A stretch of 52,776 nt of DNA from Gammaproteobacteria bacterium (lineage in GTDB: Bacteria; Pseudomonadota; Gammaproteobacteria; Arenicellales; Poriferihabitantaceae). Position numbers and translations under genes: made by a program. The stretch spans positions 73,139-125,914 of the forward strand of contig JAPPPS010000121.1 of assembly GCA_028817405.1 (NCBI GenBank), given 5' to 3'. The notes beneath the pieces are model-generated. The model saw only the letters and a list, made by a program, of their open reading frames with translations. It did no database searches and was not told the origin of the DNA. This document shows, one piece after another, positions 30,551 through 39,030 of this stretch (its first letter is position 1; every line of letters begins with the position of its first letter).

Positions 30551-31531
30551 TTATGGTAACGATTGAACGCGCCGGTCGGCATCCAACGCCTCGACCAAAC
30601 GCTGCATGTCATCCGGCATCGTTTGCCGCCACCGTCGCAATTCGCCGCTGCGCGGATGATGCAATTCCAAACGCGCGGCATGCAACGCTTGACGGTTAAA
30701 CCGTCGCAACGCATCGACCAACGCATCGCCGGCCTCGGGCGGCAGTTTAACCCGGCCGCCGTAGCGACGGTCGCCGACCACCGGGAAGCCGCGCCAACTT
30801 AAATGCACGCGAATTTGATGCGTGCGCCCGGTTTCCAAGTCGGCGCGCAGCAAACTATGGCGGCGAAACTTGCGCTCCACGCGCACATGCGTGACCGCCG
30901 TTTTGCCGCCCGGCGTGACTTGCATGCGGCGGCGGTCATGACGGTGGCGGCCGAGCGGTTGGTCGATGCGCTCGCCGGCCACCGGCACGCCGTTCACCAC
31001 CGCCAAATAAACGCGCTTCATCGCGCGCGCGCGCAGTTGCTCGATGAGTTGCAATCGCGCGGCCTCGTTGCGCGCCACCACCAACAGACCGGAGGTGTCT
31101 TTGTCGAGGCGGTGGACGATGCCGGCGCGCGGCAAAACGCGCAATGATTCATCGAAGTGCAGCAAACCGTTGAGCAAAGTACGGTCGGCGTGGCCCGCGC
31201 CGGGATGCACCACCAAGCCGGGCGGTTTGTTGATGACGACAATATCGGCGTCGCAGTCGACGATGTCCAACGCCACCGCTTGCGCCGCTTGTGCATTAGC
31301 ATCGGCGGCCGGCTGCGGTGGCGGCACATCGACTTGCAGTGTTTCGCCGCCGGCTAAACGATATTTTTGCGCCACCGCCCGTCCATCCACGCGCACCCGT
31401 TCGCGCTTAAACCACCGCTGAATCGCGGCCCGCGAATAGCCCGGCAACAACTCCGACAACGCCTTGTCGACGCGCGCGCCGGCGAACGCCGGGGGGATTT
31501 TGACCGGCAGGAAATGCGTCGAGTCGCTCAT
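30551..31531 (-). CDS. rluD: 23S rRNA pseudouridine synthase RluD
   Basis: The 326-residue enzyme has an N-terminal S4 domain (DKALSELLPGYSRAAIQRWF) and the RluA-type catalytic domain with HRLDKDTSGLLVVARN holding the catalytic Asp. The later blocks GRTHQIRVHLSWRGFPVVGD and RQALHAARLELHHP are also present. It modifies helix 69 of 23S rRNA. The start is MSDSTHFLPVKIP at 31531. No yfiH-like partner is beside it; degP follows. Confidence 0.92.
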   Translation of the reverse strand: MSDSTHFLPVKIPPAFAGARVDKALSELLPGYSRAAIQRWFKRERVRVDGRAVAQKYRLAGGETLQVDVPPPQPAADANAQAAQAVALDIVDCDADIVVINKPPGLVVHPGAGHADRTLLNGLLHFDESLRVLPRAGIVHRLDKDTSGLLVVARNEAARLQLIEQLRARAMKRVYLAVVNGVPVAGERIDQPLGRHRHDRRRMQVTPGGKTAVTHVRVERKFRRHSLLRADLETGRTHQIRVHLSWRGFPVVGDRRYGGRVKLPPEAGDALVDALRRFNRQALHAARLELHHPRSGELRRWRQTMPDDMQRLVEALDADRRVQSLP

Positions 31532-31622
31532 GAATTTGGCGCGCGTTGTGTGGGTTGAAGCGGGTCGCGGACTGCAACGCATTATGCGGGCTGCGGAGCC
31601 GCGCGCATGCCAACTTTAACTT

Positions 31623-32405
31623 TCAATCGAGTAAATGAATTTGCGCCGCGGTCGGGTCATGCGTTTGCCGCGGCGCGGGTTGGTTAATTCTCGATTCGAT
31701 GTCGATGTCGGCGACGCGCTTCCTCGCCATCGCCGCGTAGTTCTCGTCCAACTCAAAGCCGGTGAAGTTTCTGCCGAGCGCATGCGCGACCACCGCGGTA
31801 GTGCCGGAGCCGGTGAATGGGTCGACCACCAAGTCGCCCGGTTCGGATGCGATGTTGATGATGCGCTCCAGCAACGCGACCGGCTTCTCGGCGGGATGCG
31901 GAGTGACATGCCGCGTGGCGCTGATTTCCCACATATTCCGCATCTGTTTCCCGCCGTTAATTTCTTTGGCGAGTCGGTAGTTGAAATAGTACCGTTTGCT
32001 TTTGCTCGCCACCCAAATCAATTCCGTGGACGGCGCAAGACGATTCGCGCTCAACAACGGCGGCGCGTTTCTCTTGAACCAAATCACATCGTTGATAATC
32101 CAGCAGTTCAATTGTTTAAGCGCCATGCCGACCGAAGGATGATTATGCAGGGTGCCGGAAATCCACAGCGTACCGTCGTCGGCCAGCGCATGCAAACACG
32201 CCTCAATCCATTGCTCGTTAAACTTGTGCACATCCTTGATTTGGTCCCACCGCCCCTTGTCGCAAACAACCCGCTTGCCACTCTGCACCGTGCGATGCGC
32301 AGCCCCGGAAAGATTATACGGCGGGTCGGCAAAGATTAACCGCGCACAACCCGGCGCGAGCGCGCGCAAACCTTCGATGCAGTCCATGCAGTGGATGGTG
32401 TTCAT
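31623..32405 (-). CDS. Lone adenine-specific DNA methyltransferase, DpnA-like
   Basis: The 260-residue protein is a beta-class amino-methyltransferase: catalytic DPPYN (27-31) comes first, and the AdoMet-binding DPFTGSGTT (195-203) near the C terminus. Blocks GTLWISGTLHNHPSVG, WIINDVIWFKRNAPP and KQMRNMWEI resemble DpnA, which methylates single-stranded or incoming DNA in the DpnII system; that link is from family memory. No nuclease lies next to it here, yet a DpnII-like fragment sits at the start of the window. The start is set at ATG 32405; a TTG at 32435 would add ten residues. It is divergent from ravA. Confidence 0.8.
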   Translation of the reverse strand: MNTIHCMDCIEGLRALAPGCARLIFADPPYNLSGAAHRTVQSGKRVVCDKGRWDQIKDVHKFNEQWIEACLHALADDGTLWISGTLHNHPSVGMALKQLNCWIINDVIWFKRNAPPLLSANRLAPSTELIWVASKSKRYYFNYRLAKEINGGKQMRNMWEISATRHVTPHPAEKPVALLERIINIASEPGDLVVDPFTGSGTTAVVAHALGRNFTGFELDENYAAMARKRVADIDIESRINQPAPRQTHDPTAAQIHLLD

Positions 32406-32652
32406 GCGGTTTGTTTTAAGTGTGTTTGGATGCAATGGTTTTGGGCTCGCCGGCCGCGAATGAGACGCCGGTTAACTGACCGCCGCCGTTTTTGGTCCGC
32501 TGAAACCAATGCGGCCATTGTCGGTTGCAATTTTCAATCTGTCAAGGTAATGTTCGGCGTTGCTCCATTTTTGGAATCTTGGAAACGATGAACGGCGACA
32601 AGATTGCGGAATGGGGCGGCATAAAATTTCCATTTTCACCTCGGAGGACAGC
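32406..32652. promoter_or_regulatory. Divergent intergenic region between methyltransferase and ravA
   Basis: About 250 bases that must carry both promoters. No convincing -35/-10 pair was found. A strong ribosome binding site (GGAGGA) lies 5 bases before the ravA ATG at 32653. Confidence 0.4.
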
Positions 32653-34209
32653 ATGAGCGGCCCGCACCTGAAACAGCGCATAACCGACCTGGCCAACGCC
32701 ATGAGCGCCGGACTGCATGAGCGGGAGGAGCATGCGGCGGTGATTTTGCTCGCCGCCCTGTCGGGGCAGAACATTTTCCTGCTCGGGCCTCCGGGAACAG
32801 CCAAAAGTTTGCTGGCAAGGCGGCTGGCGTCGGTGTTTGAGGGCGTTGGCCCCCGCTTTGAATATCTGATGCATCGATTCAGCACACCGGAAGAAATTTT
32901 CGGGCCGGTGTCGATTGCCGAACTCAAAAAAGACAACTACATGCGCAAAACCGACGGGTTTCTGCCCAAGGCGCACTTCGCCTTTTTGGACGAGATATGG
33001 AAGTCCAGCCCCGGGATTTTGAACACTTTGCTGACCATCATCAACGAAAAAATCTTCCGCAACGGGACGGAAACGGAAAGGGTGCCGTTGAAAGCGTTGA
33101 TTGCGGCGTCCAACGAGACACCGTCCACCGGCAAAGGACTGGATGCGCTTTATGACCGCCTTGTTGTTCGTTTATATGTGCCGTCGGTCAAGGAGCCGGG
33201 CAACTTCGATAAAATGATAAGCGACAAGCCGGCAAACTCCAAAGCCAGTTCTGCACAGGATATCACCGATGACGAATTGAAATCGTGGCGGAAGCAAATT
33301 CATGACGTTGAACTGTCCCCGGAAACAATAAAGATTATTCGGGACATTCGTCGGCAACTTGATAAGCAATCCAAACGGCTGGATGTGTATGTGTCCGACC
33401 GCAGATGGCAGCAGGCGGTTGTTTTTCTGAAAGCGGGCGCATTTTTCTGCGGCCGCAAATCCACCAATTTGGCGGATGCCTTGTTGCTGCGGCATTGTCT
33501 GTGGACAACCAATGAAAACCGTGAACTGGTCATGGGTATCATCAAAAAGGCCGTAAAAGATTGCGGTTTTGAATCGGGCACGAGCAATGTGCAACTTCAG
33601 AAAGAGGTTAAATCTCTGGAAGAAGAGATTTACACCGAGGTTTTGTATGCGGAAAATGAATACAAAACGGTGACCTTGGAAACGGGAGAGCATTTCGAAG
33701 TGAGCATTCGTCGCGCAGATAATTACGGCAGAATAAATTCTTATACGTATTATATTCATCTCGACAAAATGAATGCGTCAGGAAATTTTCATCCCGTAAA
33801 CGGATCCTGCAAGGAATTTGATAAAGTGACTTGCTCCCTTTCTAAAAATGGGAGATTCACTATCAAAAGCAACAATTTTCGCCTGTATAACGCTACGGGA
33901 GATGAGGTTCAATCGCACTCCTATACTCCTAAACTTTTGCACCGTCAGGGTGACCAAAGAGAAAACGTGTCGCCGCGGATAATCGATTCGTTCAAAGATT
34001 CCCTGAATGAAAAGCGGGCGAAAATTGACCACTCAATTTCTGAAATTGAACGAAAGCGGGGATTCTTCGCAAAAGAAATTTCCACTCCTTTTGTTCCTGA
34101 AAATGTACGGAGCATTGCTCTGAACGGAGTTGACTCTCAACTGGATAAACTCGGCGTATTGCTGAAAGAATGTGATTTGTTAACGATGCGCATCACTGGG
34201 AGTAAATAA
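32653..34209 (+). CDS. ravA: MoxR-type AAA+ ATPase RavA
   Basis: The 518-residue MoxR-family ATPase has Walker A GPPGTAKS (45-52), the MoxR stretch RFSTPEEIFGPVSI, Walker B FAFLDEIWKSSP (109-120) and sensor NETPSTGKGLDALYDR. RavA works with the VWA protein ViaA; in Escherichia coli the pair acts on membrane and respiratory complexes and on aminoglycoside sensitivity. The C-terminal half (from about residue 330) is poorly conserved and visibly AT-richer than neighbouring genes. The ATG at 32653 is chosen for its GGAGGA site. viaA follows after one base. Confidence 0.85.
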   Translation: MSGPHLKQRITDLANAMSAGLHEREEHAAVILLAALSGQNIFLLGPPGTAKSLLARRLASVFEGVGPRFEYLMHRFSTPEEIFGPVSIAELKKDNYMRKTDGFLPKAHFAFLDEIWKSSPGILNTLLTIINEKIFRNGTETERVPLKALIAASNETPSTGKGLDALYDRLVVRLYVPSVKEPGNFDKMISDKPANSKASSAQDITDDELKSWRKQIHDVELSPETIKIIRDIRRQLDKQSKRLDVYVSDRRWQQAVVFLKAGAFFCGRKSTNLADALLLRHCLWTTNENRELVMGIIKKAVKDCGFESGTSNVQLQKEVKSLEEEIYTEVLYAENEYKTVTLETGEHFEVSIRRADNYGRINSYTYYIHLDKMNASGNFHPVNGSCKEFDKVTCSLSKNGRFTIKSNNFRLYNATGDEVQSHSYTPKLLHRQGDQRENVSPRIIDSFKDSLNEKRAKIDHSISEIERKRGFFAKEISTPFVPENVRSIALNGVDSQLDKLGVLLKECDLLTMRITGSK

Positions 34210-34210
34210 C

Positions 34211-35719
34211 ATGTCTGATTTTTGGCATGAAAAAATCGCGGAACTGCAAGAGCGGTTTGCGGTCGCTCGCGAGTCATCAATTGTCGATAAATTATCGGCT
34301 GAAATTCAAGATTTTCAGTCAAGAATCAAACGTCGATTGATTAAGGACAACCCTTTCGATGAACATCAAACCGCGTTTGCGACGGCGCAGGAAGATTTTC
34401 GAGACGGCCATGGCGTTTATGATTTGCCGTCCATTAAATCGGATTTGAAGTCGTATCAAAAACTATGCGAATACAATCAAGGTCGGATGGAAAAATCCGA
34501 AGAGTCTTTTTGGCTGCGCCAAATTAAAGAGATCGAAGGAAAACAAAGGTCACCCGCCAAAGATAAACCGGCGCCAAAATCCGCCGTTAAGCGTTTGCGC
34601 GCCAAGCAAAAAACATGCCGCGCGCACCTGCATCAGCAATGGCAAAAAACACTGGACGAAAAATACAACCGGTGGGAATTGAACGCCATCGCCGAATACC
34701 GCCGGGAACTGCTGGAAAAACTGCAAAACTGGCTGGAACTCATGCAGCAGTTGGCGGATGCATTGTCGCAACTGTCCATTGAACCCGGCGTGTTGTTTGA
34801 TTTGTCAAAAGACCATCTGTCGCTGGCTGATATGGATGCGATTAAACGCTGGGCGGAATACCTCGCCCAGGACAAGGGCGTGCGCGAACTCTGCGAAATG
34901 TTGGGGCGGCTGCGCATCGCGGCCCGCGCCAAGCGGGAAGAGTGGATTAAGACAACCAAAACTTTCACCGAAGTCATCCCGGATATTCACTCGCGCGAAG
35001 AAATTATCGGCGTTCGTTTCGGCAAGGACATCGAGCACGCGTTGCCGCAGGAACTGGCTTTGCTGGCTGATGATGAAACGGCGTTGTTGTTTGACATTAA
35101 ATTCGCGGAAAGCAGCCTGATGCATTTTGACATGGCGGGATGGAAATCCGAGGACCTGGAAATTCCGCATGAGGAGTTAATTGAAGTGGAGGAAGATGAG
35201 AAAATGGGGCCGATAATCGTCTGCGTGGACACCAGCGGCTCCATGGCGGGCCAGCCTGAGACCATCGCCAAGGCGGTGACTTTGTATATGGCGACCAAGG
35301 CGATTGCCCAAAAACGCAACTGTTACCTGATTAGTTTTTCCACCGGCATCCATGAGTTGGATTTATCCGGTCATTGCAACATCAAGAATCTGATTGGTTT
35401 TCTGCAACAATCTTTCGGCGGAGGGACGGATGTTGCGCCCGCCGTCACGCAGGCATTAAAAATGATGAAAGAGGAAGATTATGAAAAATCCGACCTGCTT
35501 ATCATTTCAGATTTTGTCATGCGCGACTTGCCGGACGAGCAGCGCGCTGAAATTGCCGACTTCAAACAAAAAGGAAACAAATTTTATTCGCTGTCCATCG
35601 GTGGCGAGCATATTCAATCTTTCGACCGGAAGATATTTGACGGTGAGTGGGCATATGACTCCCAGCGTAGCAATATCCGGCAATTATTGGACATCGTCGA
35701 TGATGAAGTCGCGGCTTGA
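34211..35719 (+). CDS. viaA: VWA-domain protein ViaA
   Basis: The 502-residue partner of RavA has a helical N-terminal part with likely coiled coils (residues 85-250). The C-terminal von Willebrand A domain starts near 333 and carries the complete metal site: DTSGSM (340-345), a threonine in GGGTDV and the aspartate in IISDF. MoxR-VWA pairs act as chaperone modules on target complexes. Translation is coupled to ravA (GGGAG before ATG). Lower GC than the host backbone suggests transfer of the pair. Confidence 0.85.
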   Translation: MSDFWHEKIAELQERFAVARESSIVDKLSAEIQDFQSRIKRRLIKDNPFDEHQTAFATAQEDFRDGHGVYDLPSIKSDLKSYQKLCEYNQGRMEKSEESFWLRQIKEIEGKQRSPAKDKPAPKSAVKRLRAKQKTCRAHLHQQWQKTLDEKYNRWELNAIAEYRRELLEKLQNWLELMQQLADALSQLSIEPGVLFDLSKDHLSLADMDAIKRWAEYLAQDKGVRELCEMLGRLRIAARAKREEWIKTTKTFTEVIPDIHSREEIIGVRFGKDIEHALPQELALLADDETALLFDIKFAESSLMHFDMAGWKSEDLEIPHEELIEVEEDEKMGPIIVCVDTSGSMAGQPETIAKAVTLYMATKAIAQKRNCYLISFSTGIHELDLSGHCNIKNLIGFLQQSFGGGTDVAPAVTQALKMMKEEDYEKSDLLIISDFVMRDLPDEQRAEIADFKQKGNKFYSLSIGGEHIQSFDRKIFDGEWAYDSQRSNIRQLLDIVDDEVAA

Positions 35720-35790
35720 TAAATCACTCGATGCACATCATTCCGTTTCCTGTCCCCGATAACAAACTTAACCGGCAAACCCGGCCGCCG

Positions 35791-36963
35791 CTACGGCATC
35801 GTCCGCTTCATAAACGCGCCGAATAACGGCACGGTAAATTCGGTGAGTCCATGTTTGGGGCTGTACAGCATCCCCTTTTTGATGAGGTTGCCGCGGACCG
35901 GCGCGACCTCGGTCACATGTTCGCCCATTGCGCCGGCAATATCTCCGGACCGATGGCTTCCGGCCCCCAATCTCGACATTGCCGCCAAGTATTCTTGTTC
36001 ACGGTTGGTGCACCGGTCGTAGCGGACGCGAAAAAAACTCCGGTCGAGTTCTTGCAGCGCAATTTTTGTCGCAATCTTGATATCTTGAACGGTAATCGGC
36101 GATTTTTCCGCGACATGCCATGCTTGATAACCCCACTCCTGCAGAAAGTAAGGATAGCCTTCCGTCTGCTTGAGAATTTTTTCAAGGGCGGCCGGCTGAA
36201 ACGAAACCCTTTCCCGTTTCGCCGGCGCTTCAATCGCCCGCAGCGCCGCGGCGCGGTCCAACTTTCCAATCTCCGGAAAGTCGAACATCCGCTCGGCGTA
36301 GGATTTTGCGTTGCCGGCGTTCCCCACCAATTGCGGCAGCCCCGCGCCCACCAACATAACGGGCAACTGCCACTGCTGGCATTTGTGCAAGGCGACGATA
36401 AGCGCCGCCAGTTGGTCGTTTTTCGCATACTGCAACTCGTCAACCAAGAGGACGAACGCGGTGTTCTTCTTTTTTATCGCATCGCCGACGGCCTGGAACA
36501 CATCGGACAAGTCGTTTTCCAAGTTGCCGGTGGCGGGCGCCAGCGGCTGGAAATCCTTGTCCAGGCCGATGCTCATGCCTTGGTATTCGATTTGCAGGGA
36601 CTTCGCCACCCCCGCGATGATGTTCAGCGCATGTCGCGCGGCTTTTTTGACCGCCTCGGTCCGGCCGATTTGCAAAAGAACTTTGTGCAGTTCCGGAATC
36701 AGCATGGACGACAGTGACCTGCCCTCCTGCGCTTCGATATGCAGGCACACGAGTTTCTCGCGCTCGGCATCCCGGGCGACGCGGTTCAGCAGAACCGTCT
36801 TGCCGACGCCGCGCAACCCCACCAGCAGAAAACTTTTGGCGTACCGCCCGGCCTTAATGCGGCGCAAGCCGACGCCGACCCGCTCAAGTAGCGAATCCCG
36901 GCCCGCCAGTTCGGGAGGCGGGTTGCCGGCGCCGGGGGCGTATGGATTTTTGGAAGGATTCAT
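35791..36963 (-). CDS. ORC/Cdc6-like AAA ATPase with C-terminal winged helix
   Basis: The 390-residue protein has Walker A VGLRGVGKT (48-56), Walker B VLLVDELQ (171-178), a GAGLPQLVG sensor region and a C-terminal winged-helix segment (HRSGDIAGAMGEHVTEVAPV onwards). The layout is that of the archaeal-ATPase/AAA_16 group related to Orc1/Cdc6 and STAND regulators. Members are widespread as single genes of unknown role. The gene is alone, convergent with viaA and divergent from ispB. Its promoter overlaps a perfect GTTTATC-N8-GATAAAC palindrome, so the protein, which has a DNA-binding domain, may regulate itself. The message appears leaderless. Confidence 0.8.
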   Translation of the reverse strand: MNPSKNPYAPGAGNPPPELAGRDSLLERVGVGLRRIKAGRYAKSFLLVGLRGVGKTVLLNRVARDAEREKLVCLHIEAQEGRSLSSMLIPELHKVLLQIGRTEAVKKAARHALNIIAGVAKSLQIEYQGMSIGLDKDFQPLAPATGNLENDLSDVFQAVGDAIKKKNTAFVLLVDELQYAKNDQLAALIVALHKCQQWQLPVMLVGAGLPQLVGNAGNAKSYAERMFDFPEIGKLDRAAALRAIEAPAKRERVSFQPAALEKILKQTEGYPYFLQEWGYQAWHVAEKSPITVQDIKIATKIALQELDRSFFRVRYDRCTNREQEYLAAMSRLGAGSHRSGDIAGAMGEHVTEVAPVRGNLIKKGMLYSPKHGLTEFTVPLFGAFMKRTMP

Positions 36964-36969
36964 GCGGGA

Positions 36970-36998
36970 GTTATAACAAGTTTAACCCAGTTTATCAA
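36970..36998 (-). promoter_or_regulatory. Promoter of the ORC-like ATPase gene, leaderless
   Basis: On the minus strand TTGATA (36998-36993) and TATAAC (36975-36970) are exactly 17 bases apart, each 5/6 to consensus. Six bases separate the -10 from the ATG at 36963, so the transcript should begin at the start codon. Confidence 0.7.
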
Positions 36999-37011
36999 TT
37001 TCTCGATAAAC
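36990..37011. promoter_or_regulatory. Palindromic operator, site 1
   Basis: GTTTATC (36990-36996), eight bases, GATAAAC (37005-37011). It covers the -35 box of the ATPase promoter. The surrounding 50 bases (36971-37020) are an imperfect direct repeat of 37071-37120. Confidence 0.7.
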
Positions 37012-37088
37012 TTTATAAACTCGACTCAGGCGGCGGTTCGCCAGCGTCGAGGGGGCGGATTTTATGAGAATTTAACAAGTTTATCCCG

Positions 37089-37110
37089 GTTTATCTTAAA
37101 ACCGATAAAC
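37089..37110. promoter_or_regulatory. Palindromic operator, site 2
   Basis: GTTTATC (37089-37095), eight bases, GATAAAC (37104-37110), 99 bases from site 1. An outer AACCCAGTTTATC at site 1 is mirrored by GATAAACTGGGTT here. It ends 10 bases before the -35 of the ispB-directed promoter. Confidence 0.7.
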
Positions 37111-37120
37111 TGGGTTAACT

Positions 37121-37149
37121 TTGTTATAAATCAAAAAATTCGGCATAAT
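37121..37149 (+). promoter_or_regulatory. Candidate promoter of ispB
   Basis: TTGTTA (37121-37126) and CATAAT (37144-37149) with a 17-base spacer on the plus strand, about 120 bases before the ispB start. It lies immediately next to operator site 2. Confidence 0.55.
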
Positions 37150-37272
37150 TCAACAAGTTGCGCGGGGCGTTTGGCCGGCCGGTAACGCCCGGCGCGCGAG
37201 GCGGCATGCAAAAGGCGGGGAATCCTCTAATCGGCTACAATCCCGCTGAACACTTGACTCCAACCGAATGCG

Positions 37273-38589
37273 ATGACCGACTCCACTTTGGCGCGGGCGG
37301 ATGCGCCGGCTGATGCGGCAAGCAAACCGGCATCGGCGCCGGTCGCCGCCAAGCCGGCTGATGCGGCGCATAAACCGGCATTGGCGCGCGCGGCCGCGCC
37401 GACCGATGCGTCGGTGGCCGCGCCGGCCACCCCGGTCGCGTCGGCCACCCCGGTCGCGCCGGTGAATGGGCCGGCGGCGCCGCCGAATGTCGACATGCTG
37501 CTGCGCTCCGCGACGGATTTGGCGCGCGATGAATTGGAGCAGGTGAACGCCGTCATTCGCCGTCATCTCGAATCGGACATCGCGCTGATTCGCACTTTGG
37601 GCGCGTATATCGTGCAGAGCGGCGGCAAGCGGTTGCGCCCGTTGATTCTGCTGTTGAGCGCGAAGGCCGGCGCGGCCGGCGACCGCAACCGCCGCGGCGA
37701 ATCCGACAATAACCGCGCGGACGGTAATCGCGACCGCCGCAACGAATCCGACAATAACCGCGCCGCCAACCATCGCGACAACAAAAACCGCGGCAACAAC
37801 GAAACCCACAACGACTCCATCATCTTGGCCGCGGTCATCGAGTTCATTCACACCGCCACGCTGCTGCACGACGATGTGGTGGACGCATCCAAGATGCGGC
37901 GCGGGCGCGCCACCGCCAATCATGTGTGGGGCAACGAAGCCAGCGTGTTGGTCGGCGATTTTCTTTACTCGCGCGCGTTCGAGATGATGCTGGAGACGAA
38001 CAACATGGAAGTCATGCGCATTCTCGCCGCGACCACCAACGCCATCGCCGAGGGCGAAGTGCTGCAACTCATGAACGCGCGCGCGCCGGACACCACCGAA
38101 CGCGCGTATTTCGACACCATCCACCGCAAGACCGCGAAGTTGTTCGAGTCGGCGGCGCGGTTGGGCATGGTCGCGGCCGGCCGGCCGCCGGCCGAGTGCG
38201 CGGCGCTGGCGGATTTCGGCTTGCGCTTCGGGGCCGCGTTTCAATTGGTCGACGACATCCTCGACTACCGCGCCGACAGCGCCGACACCGGCAAGAACGC
38301 CGGCGATGATTTGGCGGAAGGCAAGTTGACCCTGCCGCTCATCATCGCCCTGCAGCGCGGCGGCGAAAAGCAGCGGCGCGTCCTGCGGCGGGCGGTCGAA
38401 GACGGCGCGCGCGAGGCGCTGGCCGAGGTGTTGGGCATTGTTGAATCCACCGGCGCGCTGGCATACACTACGCAACTGGCGAAGCGCGAGGCCGCGGCCG
38501 CGGTCGATGCGTTAAGCGGCATCCGCGCCTCGCCGTACAAGGACGCGCTGGCCCGCCTGGCGGAATTCGCGGTGCGGCGCGGCCACTGA
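37273..38589 (+). CDS. ispB: Polyprenyl (octaprenyl) diphosphate synthase
   Basis: This trans-prenyltransferase makes the quinone side chain. Key motifs are GGKRLRPLILLL, the first Asp-rich motif HDDVVDASKMRRGR (DDVVD 200-204), GEVLQLMNAR and the second DDILDY. The 438-residue length exceeds the usual 320 because of an Ala/Pro-rich N terminus of about 70 residues (PASAPVAAKPADAAHKPALA). There is also an Asn/Arg-rich insert at 136-180 (RRNESDNNRA repeated) between the first substrate-binding motif and DDVVD. No clear ribosome binding site precedes the ATG. tRNA-Pro follows 11 bases after the stop. Confidence 0.93.
   Translation: MTDSTLARADAPADAASKPASAPVAAKPADAAHKPALARAAAPTDASVAAPATPVASATPVAPVNGPAAPPNVDMLLRSATDLARDELEQVNAVIRRHLESDIALIRTLGAYIVQSGGKRLRPLILLLSAKAGAAGDRNRRGESDNNRADGNRDRRNESDNNRAANHRDNKNRGNNETHNDSIILAAVIEFIHTATLLHDDVVDASKMRRGRATANHVWGNEASVLVGDFLYSRAFEMMLETNNMEVMRILAATTNAIAEGEVLQLMNARAPDTTERAYFDTIHRKTAKLFESAARLGMVAAGRPPAECAALADFGLRFGAAFQLVDDILDYRADSADTGKNAGDDLAEGKLTLPLIIALQRGGEKQRRVLRRAVEDGAREALAEVLGIVESTGALAYTTQLAKREAAAAVDALSGIRASPYKDALARLAEFAVRRGH
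37690..37763 (+). repeat. 45-bp repeat inside ispB
   Basis: A block ending GAATCCGACAATAACCGCGC occurs twice, 45 bases apart, and encodes the Asn/Arg-rich insert of IspB. Confidence 0.75.
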
Positions 38590-38600
38590 CCGCAAACATA

Positions 38601-38677
38601 CGGGGTGTAGCTCAGCCTGGTAGAGCACTGCCTTCGGGAGGCAGGGGCCGGAGGTTCAAATCCTCTCACCCCGACCA
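38601..38677 (+). tRNA. tRNA-Pro (anticodon CGG)
   Basis: The acceptor stem CGGGGTG pairs with CACCCCG. The D arm is GCTCAGCCTGGTAGAGC and the anticodon stem CTGCC/GGCAG has loop TTCGGGA (anticodon CGG, reading CCG). The T arm is GGAGG-TTCAAAT-CCTCT, and CCA is encoded. The 77 bases fold fully. It is probably co-transcribed with ispB. Confidence 0.96.
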
Positions 38678-38737
38678 GTATGAACGGCGGCTTGGCGCGC
38701 GCGGATAAGTTGCGGGTTTTTCAATCTGCGCCCCAGG

Positions 38738-38749
38738 CGTCTGCAGACG
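38738..38749. repeat. Perfect 12-bp palindrome after tRNA-Pro
   Basis: CGTCTGCAGACG is its own reverse complement. It lies at the start of the non-coding block between tRNA-Pro and the DUF262 operon. The T tract after it is weak, so a terminator is uncertain. Confidence 0.45.
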
Positions 38750-38760
38750 ATTTCCCCTCA

Positions 38761-38903
38761 CCGTCACGGTCGCAGTCTGTTAAGCGGGCGCGCCTTACTG
38801 CCATTCCGGCGACGGTCGCCCCTACCGCCACTCCGGTGACAACCGGAGTCCAGAGTCTTTGCTTTTCGTCGCTTCCTCGCGGGGCCAATTAAAGACTCTG
38901 GCT
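38761..38903. repeat. Dispersed intergenic palindromic repeat, copy 2
   Basis: It contains CGCAGTCTGTTAAGCGGGCG (38771-38790), the hairpin ACTCCGG-TGACAA-CCGGAGT, and a long hairpin with perfect 11-base arms CCAGAGTCTTT / AAAGACTCTGG. Blocks and order match copy 1 (2235-2350, opposite strand). Most of the 353-base gap between tRNA-Pro and the next gene is this element; the rest shows no gene. Confidence 0.75.
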
Positions 38904-38941
38904 TCTTGATTGGTGAAAAACATAATCGCTATCGCTCCCTA

Positions 38942-38961
38942 TCCCGTGTCGTAGCACGGGA
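38942..38961 (-). terminator. Hairpin downstream of the DUF262 operon
   Basis: TCCCGTG-N6-CACGGGA, about 70 bases past the end of the last gene of the operon (minus strand). A T-rich stretch follows only at some distance, so termination is a guess. Confidence 0.35.
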
Positions 38962-39030
38962 CATGCTTCTCTACCGTCAAGAATTGTGGCAGTTGGCCGG
39001 CAACCCGCAAGGCTGCTTGATAAGGCGCCA

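Noticed and set aside
32405-32435. TTG at 32435 as start of the DpnA-like methyltransferase
   Set aside because: The extra ten residues have no family support and no ribosome binding site; ATG at 32405 fits better.
38601-38677. tRNA-Pro as attachment site of a genomic island
   Set aside because: I found no repeat of the tRNA 3' end near 42 kb or later, and no integrase. The neighbourhood is suggestive only.
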